This document shows, piece after piece, positions 6,507 through 13,558 of a stretch of DNA of 14,337 bases. The stretch spans positions 1 through 14,337 of the forward strand of contig CAAEEV010000156.1 in the NCBI GenBank assembly GCA_900754955.1. The letters are read 5' to 3'. Position 1 is the first letter of the stretch; each line of letters begins with the position of its first letter. The stretch comes from Eggerthellaceae bacterium. Its GTDB lineage: Bacteria; Actinomycetota; Coriobacteriia; Coriobacteriales; Eggerthellaceae. Under the pieces are notes generated by a model, which saw nothing but the letters and a program-made list of their open reading frames with translations, made no database searches and was not told the DNA's origin. The position numbers and the translations under genes are program-made.

Positions 6507-7796
6507 ATGGAGCATACGCATTCGCTCAGCCGCCGTCAGTTCTTCCGCATCGCGGGCGCGGCGGGAGCCACCGCGGCCGTCGGAGCCGCCCTCGCCGGCT
6601 GCTCGAGCAGCGACGGCGCCAGCAGCGCGAGCAGCGCCGCTGCAACCGAGGTCGACTACACCGATTGGAACGCCGTCCTCGAGGCCGCCAAGGGCCAGAC
6701 CGTCAGCTGGTACGGCTACGGCGGAGACTCCAACCGCAACGACTGGATCGAAAGCGTGCTCATCCCCGCGCTCAAGGAGAAGTACGACATCACGCTCGAG
6801 CTCGTGGGCATGGACATCAACGACATCCTCACCCAGCTCTCCGGCGAGATGCAGGCCGACCCGAACGCCGCCGGCAGCATCGACTTCATCTGGATCAACG
6901 GCGAGAACTTCTTCTCCACCAAGCAGAACGGCTACCTGTGGGGCCCCTTCACCGACCACCTGCCCAACATGAACGACTACGTCGACGGCGAAGCTGCCGA
7001 CATCGCCTACGACTTCGGCAGCCCCGTCGAGGGCTATGAGGCCCCGTACGCCAAGGCCCAGATGCAGATGTGGGTCGACGGCGCGAAGATCGCGAACCCG
7101 CCGAAGAACCCCGACGAGTTCCTCGCCTTCTGCCAGGAGCACGCAGGCCAGGTGACCTACCCGCAGCCCGGCGACTTCACGGGCACGGCCTTCATCTCCT
7201 GCCTCATCGCCGGCGTGATCGGCAAGGAGGAGTTCGAGAAGCTCTCCACCATGTCCGAGCCCACCGAGGACGAGGTGCGCGCGATCATCGAGCCTGGCCT
7301 CGAGTACCTGCGCTCGCTCAACCCGTACCTGTGGAACCAGGGAACCACCTTCCCTGCCGACTCCACCACGGTGAGCACCATGTACGCCGACGGCGAGCTC
7401 GTCATGAACATGGGCTACGGCGCCCCGCAGGCCGACGTGGACGACGGCATCCTGCCCGCAACCACCACGTCGTTCCTGTTCGACACGGGCACGGTGGGCA
7501 ACACCAACTACATGGCCATCGCCGCCAACGCGCCGCACAAGGCCGCTGCGCTCGTGGCCATCAACGAGGTCATGAGCCCCGAGATGCAGCTCGACCAGTA
7601 CCAGACGCTCGGCAACATCACCGTGCTCGACATGAGCAAGCTCCCCGCCGAGACGCAGGAGGAGTTCGACAGCGTCGAGCTCGGCAGCACCCAGCTGCCC
7701 GTGAGCGAACTGCTCGCCGTGCGCGTGGCCGAGGCCGCAGGCCCCGTCATCCCGATCATCGAGCAGCTCTGGCTCGACGAGGTGGTCGGCAAGTAG
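6507..7796 (+). CDS. ynjB: ABC transporter substrate-binding lipoprotein, YnjB type
   Basis: A 429-residue extracellular solute-binding protein. The N-terminus has a twin-arginine motif S-R-R-Q-F-F at 8-13, an Ala/Gly-rich hydrophobic stretch and a lipobox L-A-G-C with C32, so it should be exported folded by Tat and lipid-anchored to the membrane; a Ser/Ala linker follows. The mature part carries stretches I recognise from E. coli YnjB (COG4134): S-W-Y-G-Y-G-G-D, F-I-W-I-N-G-E-N-F, G-P-F-T-D-H-L-P, Y-D-F-G-S-P-V-E-G-Y-E-A-P and D-F-T-G-T-A-F-I. The substrate of this family is not established as far as I know. The ATG at 6507 follows AAGGAGGAG. Its own promoter lies upstream, and permease and ATPase genes follow on the same strand. 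Confidence 0.9.
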   Translation: MEHTHSLSRRQFFRIAGAAGATAAVGAALAGCSSSDGASSASSAAATEVDYTDWNAVLEAAKGQTVSWYGYGGDSNRNDWIESVLIPALKEKYDITLELVGMDINDILTQLSGEMQADPNAAGSIDFIWINGENFFSTKQNGYLWGPFTDHLPNMNDYVDGEAADIAYDFGSPVEGYEAPYAKAQMQMWVDGAKIANPPKNPDEFLAFCQEHAGQVTYPQPGDFTGTAFISCLIAGVIGKEEFEKLSTMSEPTEDEVRAIIEPGLEYLRSLNPYLWNQGTTFPADSTTVSTMYADGELVMNMGYGAPQADVDDGILPATTTSFLFDTGTVGNTNYMAIAANAPHKAAALVAINEVMSPEMQLDQYQTLGNITVLDMSKLPAETQEEFDSVELGSTQLPVSELLAVRVAEAAGPVIPIIEQLWLDEVVGK

Positions 7797-7826
7797 CCGA
7801 ACCGCTACACTAAGCGCAAAGCAACG

Positions 7827-7869
7827 AGCGCGGCCTTCCTTCGGTGACATGCGGAAGGAGGGCCGCGCT
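7827..7869 (+). terminator. Strong intercistronic hairpin after the binding-protein gene
   Basis: The arms 7827-7842 (starting AGCGCGGCC) and 7854-7869 (ending GGCCGCGCT) pair over 16 bp, all Watson-Crick except one G-T pair, around an 11-nt loop. Only GTTTC follows, so termination is probably partial. In binding-protein operons such a hairpin commonly protects the upstream mRNA and lowers expression of the membrane genes. It begins 30 bp after the stop codon. Confidence 0.65.
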
Positions 7870-8033
7870 GTTTCGGACGCAGGCGCAACGCCAGACGGGG
7901 TCCGAGCCGCGGCGCGAGCCGAACGCGCACGAACCCCACCGCACCCCTTCGCCCGCACCGCCCGCCCCACGCCCTGCGTCCAGACGGACGCAGGCGCCCG
8001 TACATGACGAACACGACAGGAGGAACGCAGCCA

Positions 8034-8915
8034 ATGAAGCTCTCGCGGAAAACGCGCCGCGCGATCACGCCGTATCTGCTCGCCCTTCCCGCCGCCGTGC
8101 TCATCGTCGTGTTCCTCTACGGCGTGGTGAACGGCATCCTCCAAGGGTTCGGCATCATGCCGTTCCTCGGTCGCACCGAATTCACGCTCGAATACTACGC
8201 CGAGGCCCTCACGCGCAGCGACCTCGCAAGCTCGATCGCCTACAGCCTCTACCTCGCCGCCGTCTCGTCGGTCATCGCCGTCGTGGGCGGCGTGGGCATC
8301 GCCGCCTGCATGACGCGCGCCCGCACGAGCCGCCTCACGCGTCTCGTCAACATCCAGATCCCCATCATGACCATGCATGCGCTCGTCGCGCTCGCCGTCA
8401 TGTTCCTGTTCACGGGCTCGGGCATCGTCCCGCGCATCCTCGCCGCCTTCGGCGTCATTGAGGACGCCAACGCGTTCACCTCGGTGGTGGGCGCGGTGTC
8501 GGGCTGGGGTATCATCCTCACCTACGCTTGGAAGGAAATCCCCTTCATCGCCTTCAGCACCGTGACCATCATGGCAAGCATCTCCGACTCGCTCGGCGAG
8601 GCCGCCACCACGCTCGGGGCCAGCCCGATGCGCACGTTCTTCGGCGTCACGCTGCCGCTGTGCAAGGGCGCCATCGCAAAGGCGTTCATGGTGGTGTTCG
8701 CGTTCGCGTTCGGCGCCTACGAGGTGCCGTTCCTGCTCGGTCCCACGCTGCCGCAGGCGCTTCCCGTGCTCGCCTACGTCGAGTTCCAAGACCCCGACAT
8801 CGTCAACCGCTGCTACGCCATGGCCCTCAACGGCATCATGGCGCTCATCTGCACGGTGATAGCCATCGGATACTTCGCCGTGCTGCAGCGCGAGCAGAAG
8901 GGGAAGGTGAGGTAG
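8034..8915 (+). CDS. ABC transporter permease, first of two
   Basis: A 293-residue inner-membrane permease with about six hydrophobic helices: residues ~12-34, a pair in the first half, two in the middle and one at the C-terminus. The cytoplasmic EAA loop that docks on the ATPase is clear: E-A-A-T-T-L-G-A-S-P at 189-198, then T-L-P. The start at 8034 was chosen because AGGAGG lies at 8018-8023; an ATG at 8004 in the same frame has no such site. Its stop is directly followed by the start of the second permease. E. coli YnjC, from memory, is one double-length permease; here the two halves are separate genes. Confidence 0.93.
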   Translation: MKLSRKTRRAITPYLLALPAAVLIVVFLYGVVNGILQGFGIMPFLGRTEFTLEYYAEALTRSDLASSIAYSLYLAAVSSVIAVVGGVGIAACMTRARTSRLTRLVNIQIPIMTMHALVALAVMFLFTGSGIVPRILAAFGVIEDANAFTSVVGAVSGWGIILTYAWKEIPFIAFSTVTIMASISDSLGEAATTLGASPMRTFFGVTLPLCKGAIAKAFMVVFAFAFGAYEVPFLLGPTLPQALPVLAYVEFQDPDIVNRCYAMALNGIMALICTVIAIGYFAVLQREQKGKVR

Positions 8916-9749
8916 ATGGCGAAGCCCGCCCGCAGCCGTCGCGCCCACGCTCCCGTGGCGCGCTTTTTCGTCATCCTGCACGTCATCTGCGTGCTCATTC
9001 CCATCGCCATCATCGCGATCTGGGCGTTTGCCGACCGCTGGACCTGGCCGAACCTGCTGCCGCAGGAGTTCTCGCTGCGCGGGTTCGAGGAGGTGCTTTC
9101 GGGCCGCATGGGCTCGGGCCTGCCCATGATCCTGCAGAGCGTCGGCATCGCGCTCGCCACGGCGGTGCTCGCCACGGCGGTGGCCTGCCTCGCCGCGCGC
9201 GCCACCTCGCACTACACCTGGCGCGGCAAGACGATTTTCAGCTTCAGCGTCATCCTGCCGTTCATCATCCCCGTAACCGTGTTCGCCATGGGCGTGCAGG
9301 TGCTGTTCATCCACGCCGGCATCGCGCGCACGGTGCCGGGCGTCATCCTCTCGCACGCCATCGTGGCGCTGCCTTACGCGATCATCATCATGAGCGACGT
9401 GACGCGCGCCGCGGGAACCCGCCTCGAGGAGGCCGCGCACGCGCTCGGCGCGGGCACGCTCGCCACCACGCTGCACGTGACGATCCCCGCGATCCTGCCG
9501 GGCATCCTCTCGTCGCTGTCGATGTCGTACATCCTGTCGTTCTCGCAGTACTTCCTCACGCTGCTCATCGGCGGCGGCACCGTGCGCACCTTCGCCGTGG
9601 TGCTGTTCCCCTACCTCTCGAGCGGCGACCGCACCATCGCCGGCGCCTACGGCATCACGTTCATCCTCATCACGCTGGCGGTGTTCCTGCTGTTCGAGCT
9701 GCTGCTCAAACGCTTCGGGCTGAGGGAAGAGCGGAACCTGTACGGATAA
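8916..9749 (+). CDS. ABC transporter permease, second of two
   Basis: A 277-residue inner-membrane permease starting on the base after the previous stop codon, with GGTGAGG inside the upstream gene as ribosome site, so translation is probably coupled. About six hydrophobic helices are visible, the first at residues ~12-35. The EAA loop reads E-E-A-A-H-A-L-G-A-G around E172 and ends in T-I-P. With the first permease it should form the heterodimeric channel of the importer. Expected partners are the lipoprotein at 6507 and the ATPase at 9853. Confidence 0.93.
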   Translation: MAKPARSRRAHAPVARFFVILHVICVLIPIAIIAIWAFADRWTWPNLLPQEFSLRGFEEVLSGRMGSGLPMILQSVGIALATAVLATAVACLAARATSHYTWRGKTIFSFSVILPFIIPVTVFAMGVQVLFIHAGIARTVPGVILSHAIVALPYAIIIMSDVTRAAGTRLEEAAHALGAGTLATTLHVTIPAILPGILSSLSMSYILSFSQYFLTLLIGGGTVRTFAVVLFPYLSSGDRTIAGAYGITFILITLAVFLLFELLLKRFGLREERNLYG

Positions 9750-9852
9750 CGCACCGATCGCGCGAACACGGCGGCCAGGCCGCAGACACGCAGGCGGAGC
9801 GGCGCGCAGGCGCTTACCGCCGATCATGCGACGGAACACGAAGGAGAAGCAG

Positions 9853-10719
9853 ATGCACCTCGCTCTCGACCACATAACGCTGACGCTCGGCGGCAAGCGC
9901 ATCCTCGACGACATTTCGTTCGAGGTGCACGACGGCGAGTTCGTCTCGGTGCTCGGCGAATCGGGCGCGGGCAAATCGACCACGCTCAAGGTTATCGCGG
10001 GCATCATCTACCAGGACGAAGGGCGCGTGCTGTTCGACGGGCAGGCGATCGACGACGAGCCTGCGCACAAGCGCGGCTGCGCCATCGTGTTCCAGGACAT
10101 CCGGCTGTTCCCCAACATGAACGTGCGCGACAACGTGGCGTTTTCGCTCAAGATGCAGCACGTGGGCAAGCAGGAGCGCTACCGCATCGCCGACGAGATG
10201 CTCGAGGCTGTCCAGCTCGCGGGCATGGGCGACCGCCGCACGCACGAGCTGTCGGGCGGCCAGCAGCAACGCGTGGCGCTCGCGCGCGCCCTCGCGGGCA
10301 AGCCGCGTGCCATGCTGCTCGACGAGCCGTTCAGCGGTCTCGACGAACAGCTACGCGACGACATGCGCCGCCTCGTGCTCGACCTGCACGAACGCTTCGG
10401 CATGACGACGCTCATGGTGACGCACGACCCCGACGAGGCGCTCGTGATGAGCGACCGCATCGTGTACTTCAGCGAGGGACGCCTGCTGCAGGAAGGCGCA
10501 CCGGCCGACATCCTGCTGCACCCTGCACACGAGGCCGTGTCGGCCTGCTTCGGCGACACGTCGGCCATCCGCGGCACGGTGCGAAACGGCGTGTTCGAGA
10601 CGGGCAAGCTGCGCGTTGACGTACCCGCCGTGTCCGACGGCGACGCCGTGCTCGTGCGCGTGAAAGACGGCGGCGTGTTCGTGCACGCGCTCGCCGACGC
10701 AACGGGGGCGCTCGCGTAA
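9853..10719 (+). CDS. ABC transporter ATP-binding protein of the YnjB-type importer
   Basis: A 288-residue cytoplasmic ATPase that powers the importer. The motifs are complete: Walker A G-E-S-G-A-G-K-S-T at 35-43, Q-loop I-V-F-Q-D-I, signature L-S-G-G-Q at 133-137, Walker B M-L-L-D-E-P with D157-E158, G-L-D, and switch H191 in V-T-H-D. After the nucleotide domain (~1-235), about 50 residues of beta-rich sequence (R-G-T-V-R-N-G-V-F-E-T-G) look like a TOBE-type regulatory domain, as in iron, molybdate and polyamine importers. The ATG at 9853 follows AAGGAG at 9841; an in-frame ATG at 9826 lacks a ribosome site. It follows permease 2 by 103 bp without a visible promoter or terminator, so it is probably the last gene of the operon. 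Confidence 0.94.
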   Translation: MHLALDHITLTLGGKRILDDISFEVHDGEFVSVLGESGAGKSTTLKVIAGIIYQDEGRVLFDGQAIDDEPAHKRGCAIVFQDIRLFPNMNVRDNVAFSLKMQHVGKQERYRIADEMLEAVQLAGMGDRRTHELSGGQQQRVALARALAGKPRAMLLDEPFSGLDEQLRDDMRRLVLDLHERFGMTTLMVTHDPDEALVMSDRIVYFSEGRLLQEGAPADILLHPAHEAVSACFGDTSAIRGTVRNGVFETGKLRVDVPAVSDGDAVLVRVKDGGVFVHALADATGALA

Positions 10720-10847
10720 GGCGCGCTGCACCCATTTGCGCAACGCGCCGCAGACGTTGTGGCACAATGGGAGCGATGCCCTCCGGCAGGCGTTTCGCGC
10801 CGTTGCGCCGGATGCGGCGTTTCAGCACGACCACGCAAGGGGGACCC

Positions 10848-12158
10848 ATGAAGGCGAACGGCCTGGCTTACTTCATCGAGGCGCTCGCCGCATGCATCGC
10901 GGCGGAGAACAAGACGTTTGGCGAGCTCATCGACGTCCCCATCGGCGACGAGGAGCAGCTCGCCTACACCGACGGCCAGCTCGTCGAGCACTTCCTTCCG
11001 CCGCGACCCTCCACCAACGACCTGAAAGCCGCACGCCGCGCCGCCGAGCGCGAGGCCATGGCACAGGGAATGGATCGCGAGCACGCGCGCCTTTCCGCCG
11101 AGGAAACCCTCATCGAGATCGACAGCAAGCCGCGCAGCGCGACCGTCCTTTCGCGCATCCGCCGGCATTGGACCCCGCAGGAGATCGTTGACGAGTTCCT
11201 CGTTTCAAACGACTTTTCCCCGTCCCACGCTGCCGACCTGGCGCTCGTGGCGCACGACGCCGAGGAGGCGATGCGTCGCCTCGCCCCGCGCACCACGCTG
11301 TTCTACTCGCTTCCCAGCGCGAAAAGCACCACGCGGCACCGTTTCGCGCGCATGCAGAACGGCGTTCGCTACATCATCGAAAGCGCCAACTTCTCCGTTT
11401 ACGTCGAGAACGAGTTCAAACGCGCGATGCTCGCCTTCCTGGAGAGCCGCCATCAGGAGGATTGCGCCAACCTGTTCGGCAACACGCTCACGGTGCTCAT
11501 GCGCAACGAGCAGGAGCTGAGCACGCGCGCCGTGAGCGCGCTCGACATCGACGACGACGTGGAGTACCTCGAGGCGCGCACCGAGATCATGGCGTACCTG
11601 CTGGCGGTTGCGCTCTGCGGGCGCGCGGGCGTAGAGGAGCTGTCGCTCGACGATGTGGCGCGCAACGTTCCCACCTCGCTGTTCTCCAACGACGGCGCGC
11701 GCCTCGCGGCGGAGCGCCGCGACCGGCCCATGCTCATCGAGCAGCTCGTCGACGCGCAGGGCGGCAAGTCGTACGGCACGAGGATCGAGCTCGACCCCGC
11801 GTGCACGTACGTCATCGGCCGCTCCCCCGAGGCGGCGGGCGGCGAGGAGGCGATCCGCGTGCGCTTCGCCGCGGAGGGCGCGGGGTCGAGCGTGTCGCGC
11901 ACCCACGCCGTCATCAAGCACGACAGCCAGACTGGTTGGGTCATCCTTGACGCCGGCAGCACGAACGGAACAGCCGTGGCGCACTTGACGAACAGCGGCT
12001 CCGACGCTGCGGAGGAGTTCTGCCCTTCTCGCTTCATCGGCGAGCTCGAGTCGGGCGCGCCGCTGCAGCGTGGCGACATCATCTACCTCGCGCCCGCGAG
12101 ATACACCGACGGTTCGCTCGGCCACAACCCCAAGGGCGCAACGTATCGCTTCCTGTAG
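10848..12158 (+). CDS. FHA-domain protein with an unrecognised N-terminal region
   Basis: A 436-residue protein with no signal peptide or membrane segment, so probably cytosolic. Residues about 313-436 form a complete FHA domain with canonical phosphothreonine-binding features: I-G-R-S with R325, S-R-T-H at 350-353, and S-T-N-G-T at 371-375. Unlike the FHA-like domain at the start of the window, this one looks fully competent. Residues 1 to about 310 are mostly helical and charged, and I do not recognise them; a conspicuous patch reads F-S-P-S-H-A-A-D-L-A-L-V-A-H. ATG 10848 follows AAGGGGG; an upstream in-frame ATG at 10767 has no ribosome site. The separation from the ATPase gene (128 bp) suggests independent expression. 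It could read phosphorylation made by the kinase at 1526; this is inference. Confidence 0.85.
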   Translation: MKANGLAYFIEALAACIAAENKTFGELIDVPIGDEEQLAYTDGQLVEHFLPPRPSTNDLKAARRAAEREAMAQGMDREHARLSAEETLIEIDSKPRSATVLSRIRRHWTPQEIVDEFLVSNDFSPSHAADLALVAHDAEEAMRRLAPRTTLFYSLPSAKSTTRHRFARMQNGVRYIIESANFSVYVENEFKRAMLAFLESRHQEDCANLFGNTLTVLMRNEQELSTRAVSALDIDDDVEYLEARTEIMAYLLAVALCGRAGVEELSLDDVARNVPTSLFSNDGARLAAERRDRPMLIEQLVDAQGGKSYGTRIELDPACTYVIGRSPEAAGGEEAIRVRFAAEGAGSSVSRTHAVIKHDSQTGWVILDAGSTNGTAVAHLTNSGSDAAEEFCPSRFIGELESGAPLQRGDIIYLAPARYTDGSLGHNPKGATYRFL

Positions 12159-12500
12159 GGGCGGGGTGCAGCGTGCGGGATACGAGGGACTTCAGCGCGC
12201 GGGGCGCGGGGCGAGGTGCGACGCGCGGGGAGCGAAGCACGGGGCGACCCGCAACGTGACGCGAGGGACTTCGGCGCGCGAGATGTGGAGGTAACGACAA
12301 CACGGCTGCTGCCACCATCTCTACCTCGCCGTGCGACGCGATGTGCGGAACGCGGGGGGCAGCGGCCTGAGGCGTGACACTCGGGGCAGCGCGCTCCAGC
12401 AGCGTGCGGGGCGCGAGATGCGAGTCGCGAGGCGCTGCGCACGGGGCACGGGGCGACCTGCAACGCAGCGCGCAAGACCTCTACGCGCCACACCCGCGCT
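12159..12500. repeat. Gene-free purine-rich region with decayed direct repeats
   Basis: This stretch after the FHA gene stop has no credible gene; all frames are Arg/Gly/Ala-rich noise. Two direct repeat pairs are clear. 12179-12200 and 12258-12279 match at 19 of 22 bases and share GAGGGACTTC. 12237-12256 and 12446-12465 match at 19 of 20 and share GCACGGGGCGACC. Many GGGGCGCGG-like words fill the rest. It looks like decayed tandem duplication and ends at the AT-rich element. Confidence 0.55.
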
Positions 12501-12529
12501 GCACTAACCCGAACGCGTCCCCAACCTGG

Positions 12530-12748
12530 CTAACATTCGGCAATTTTGCCAATTTCCGGCATTTTTGACGAATGTTGGAACTTCGGCAGCCCCTTAGTGG
12601 GGAAATCAGGCCACAAAAAGGGCATTTTCGGCCCGAAAGGCCTTCCAAAGACCCGTTGATGTCGAACATTCGTAAAAAATGCCACGCCAACTTTCCAACA
12701 AACGTCATTTTTGCCGCAAATTGGGAAAAATGCCGTTTGTTGGAAAGT
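12530..12748. repeat. AT-rich element made of five 21-nt units forming nested hairpins
   Basis: Five copies of a 21-nt unit lie at 12530-12550 (+), 12558-12578 (-), 12663-12683 (+), 12695-12715 (+) and 12723-12743 (-). Each has a core AACATTCG or AACAAACG, an A/T run, and GCC at the end (CCC in the last copy). Copies 1-2 and 4-5 form inverted pairs, each with a 7-bp centre. Flanking bases extend the second pair into a 23-bp stem with one mismatch (12690-12712 with 12726-12748). The outer copies are inverted (16 of 21), like terminal inverted repeats. Between them are CCCC-TTAGT-GGGG (12590-12602) and TTTCG-GCC-CGAAA (12626-12638). The stretch has much lower GC than its neighbours and lies between convergent genes. 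It may be a dispersed intergenic repeat, a small mobile-element remnant, a structured RNA or a bidirectional 3'-end structure. Confidence 0.8.
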
Positions 12749-12790
12749 CTCGGGCGCGCCGCGCAAGCGCCCCAGAGCACGCTCACGCGC

Positions 12791-13546
12791 TCATGCGGCC
12801 GGCGTCTGCGCGCCCTCCGCGCGCTCGTCGCGCATGAGACCGTACTTGCGCTTCACGCGCGCGAGCTTGCGCAGCCACGGACGATAAAGCACCGCGAGGA
12901 ACACCACCGTCGCCACGCCATGCACCACGTCGAGCGGCAGCGCGGCGGCGTACACCACGAGCGCCTGCGCAAACGTCTCGGGATGGTAGAACCCCACGAT
13001 GCTCCACAAGTTCACGATGACGCCGAACATGATCCCCGACAGGAAGCCGTAACCGAACAGCACCGGCCGACGCTCGAACGCGCCCACCTGCGCAAACACG
13101 CCGCCGAGGTATCCCACAAGCCCCCAAGCGTACATCTGCCACGGCGTCCACGGACCCTGACCGAAGAAGAAGTTCGACACGAGCGCGGCGAGCGCCCCCA
13201 CGAGAAACCCGCTGCGCCGTCCGAACGCCGCACCCGCGATGATCGCGATAGCTGAGACAGGCTTGAAATCGGGAACGGGCGCGAAAAGAATGCGACCCGC
13301 GGCTCCAAGCGCAGCGAGCACCGCCACCGGCATGGTGTCGCGTAGGCGCGGACGGCTCCCCTCCCAGCCCGCGAAGAACAGTCCGAGCGAAGCCACCGCC
13401 ACGACGAGCGAGAGCAGCGCCGACTGCTCGAGCCCCGTCGCAATGCACACGGCGAGCGCCGCGGGCACCGCAACGAGCGCCGCCGCCTCGGCAACCGCGG
13501 GCAGCACGCGCCGCGCACGGGGTGATCGCATCTCCTTCTCCGTCAT
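12791..13546 (-). CDS. ECF transporter substrate-specific (S) component
   Basis: A membrane protein of about 251 residues with roughly six hydrophobic helices, matching energy-coupling-factor S components that bind a vitamin or related micronutrient. Recognisable segments are F-K-P-V-S-A-I-A-I-I-A-G, then G-F-L-V-G-A-L-A-A-L-V-S-N-F-F-F-G-Q-G-P-W-T-P-W-Q-M, and a basic cytoplasmic C-terminus. The substrate cannot be assigned; a cobalamin-type or other vitamin is possible. Start choice is open: GTG 13549 and ATG 13546 have GGCGGG upstream, while ATG 13531 has GGAGAAGGAG. All lie within 30 bp of the ATPase stop, so translation is probably coupled. The energising T subunit (EcfT) is not in view and should lie upstream beyond the window edge. 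Confidence 0.85.
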   Translation of the reverse strand: MTEKEMRSPRARRVLPAVAEAAALVAVPAALAVCIATGLEQSALLSLVVAVASLGLFFAGWEGSRPRLRDTMPVAVLAALGAAGRILFAPVPDFKPVSAIAIIAGAAFGRRSGFLVGALAALVSNFFFGQGPWTPWQMYAWGLVGYLGGVFAQVGAFERRPVLFGYGFLSGIMFGVIVNLWSIVGFYHPETFAQALVVYAAALPLDVVHGVATVVFLAVLYRPWLRKLARVKRKYGLMRDERAEGAQTPAA

Positions 13547-13558
13547 CACGCGACCCGC

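Noticed and set aside
5974..6972. A 332-codon plus-strand frame starting inside parS copy 2
   Set aside because: Its start codon is part of the palindrome, the product is Pro/Arg/Ser-rich, and it overlaps the start of the well-supported binding protein in another frame.
6453..10007. A 1184-codon open frame on the minus strand across the whole transporter operon
   Set aside because: It is antisense to four well-supported genes, its translation is a His/Arg/Asp/Gly-rich string without domains, and such long antisense frames are a by-product of GC-rich codon use.
10735..10773. A promoter (TTGCGC ... CACAAT) before the second FHA gene
   Set aside because: The spacing is 21 bp and both boxes are weak. 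A promoter may exist in this gap, but I cannot place it.
12663..12673. A LexA-type SOS box at CGAACATTCGT
   Set aside because: Only the left half fits the Gram-positive consensus; the right half runs into the A-tract of the 21-nt unit.
12481..12786. A 101-residue minus-strand frame with a C-P-F-C motif across the AT-rich element
   Set aside because: The frame runs through both palindromes, the paired stem changes fit selection on structure, and there is no convincing ribosome site or family match. It may be annotated as hypothetical elsewhere, but I do not support it as a gene.
12572..13255. A 227-codon plus-strand frame
   Set aside because: It is antisense to the ECF S component and begins inside the palindromic element; the Arg/His-rich product looks like noise.
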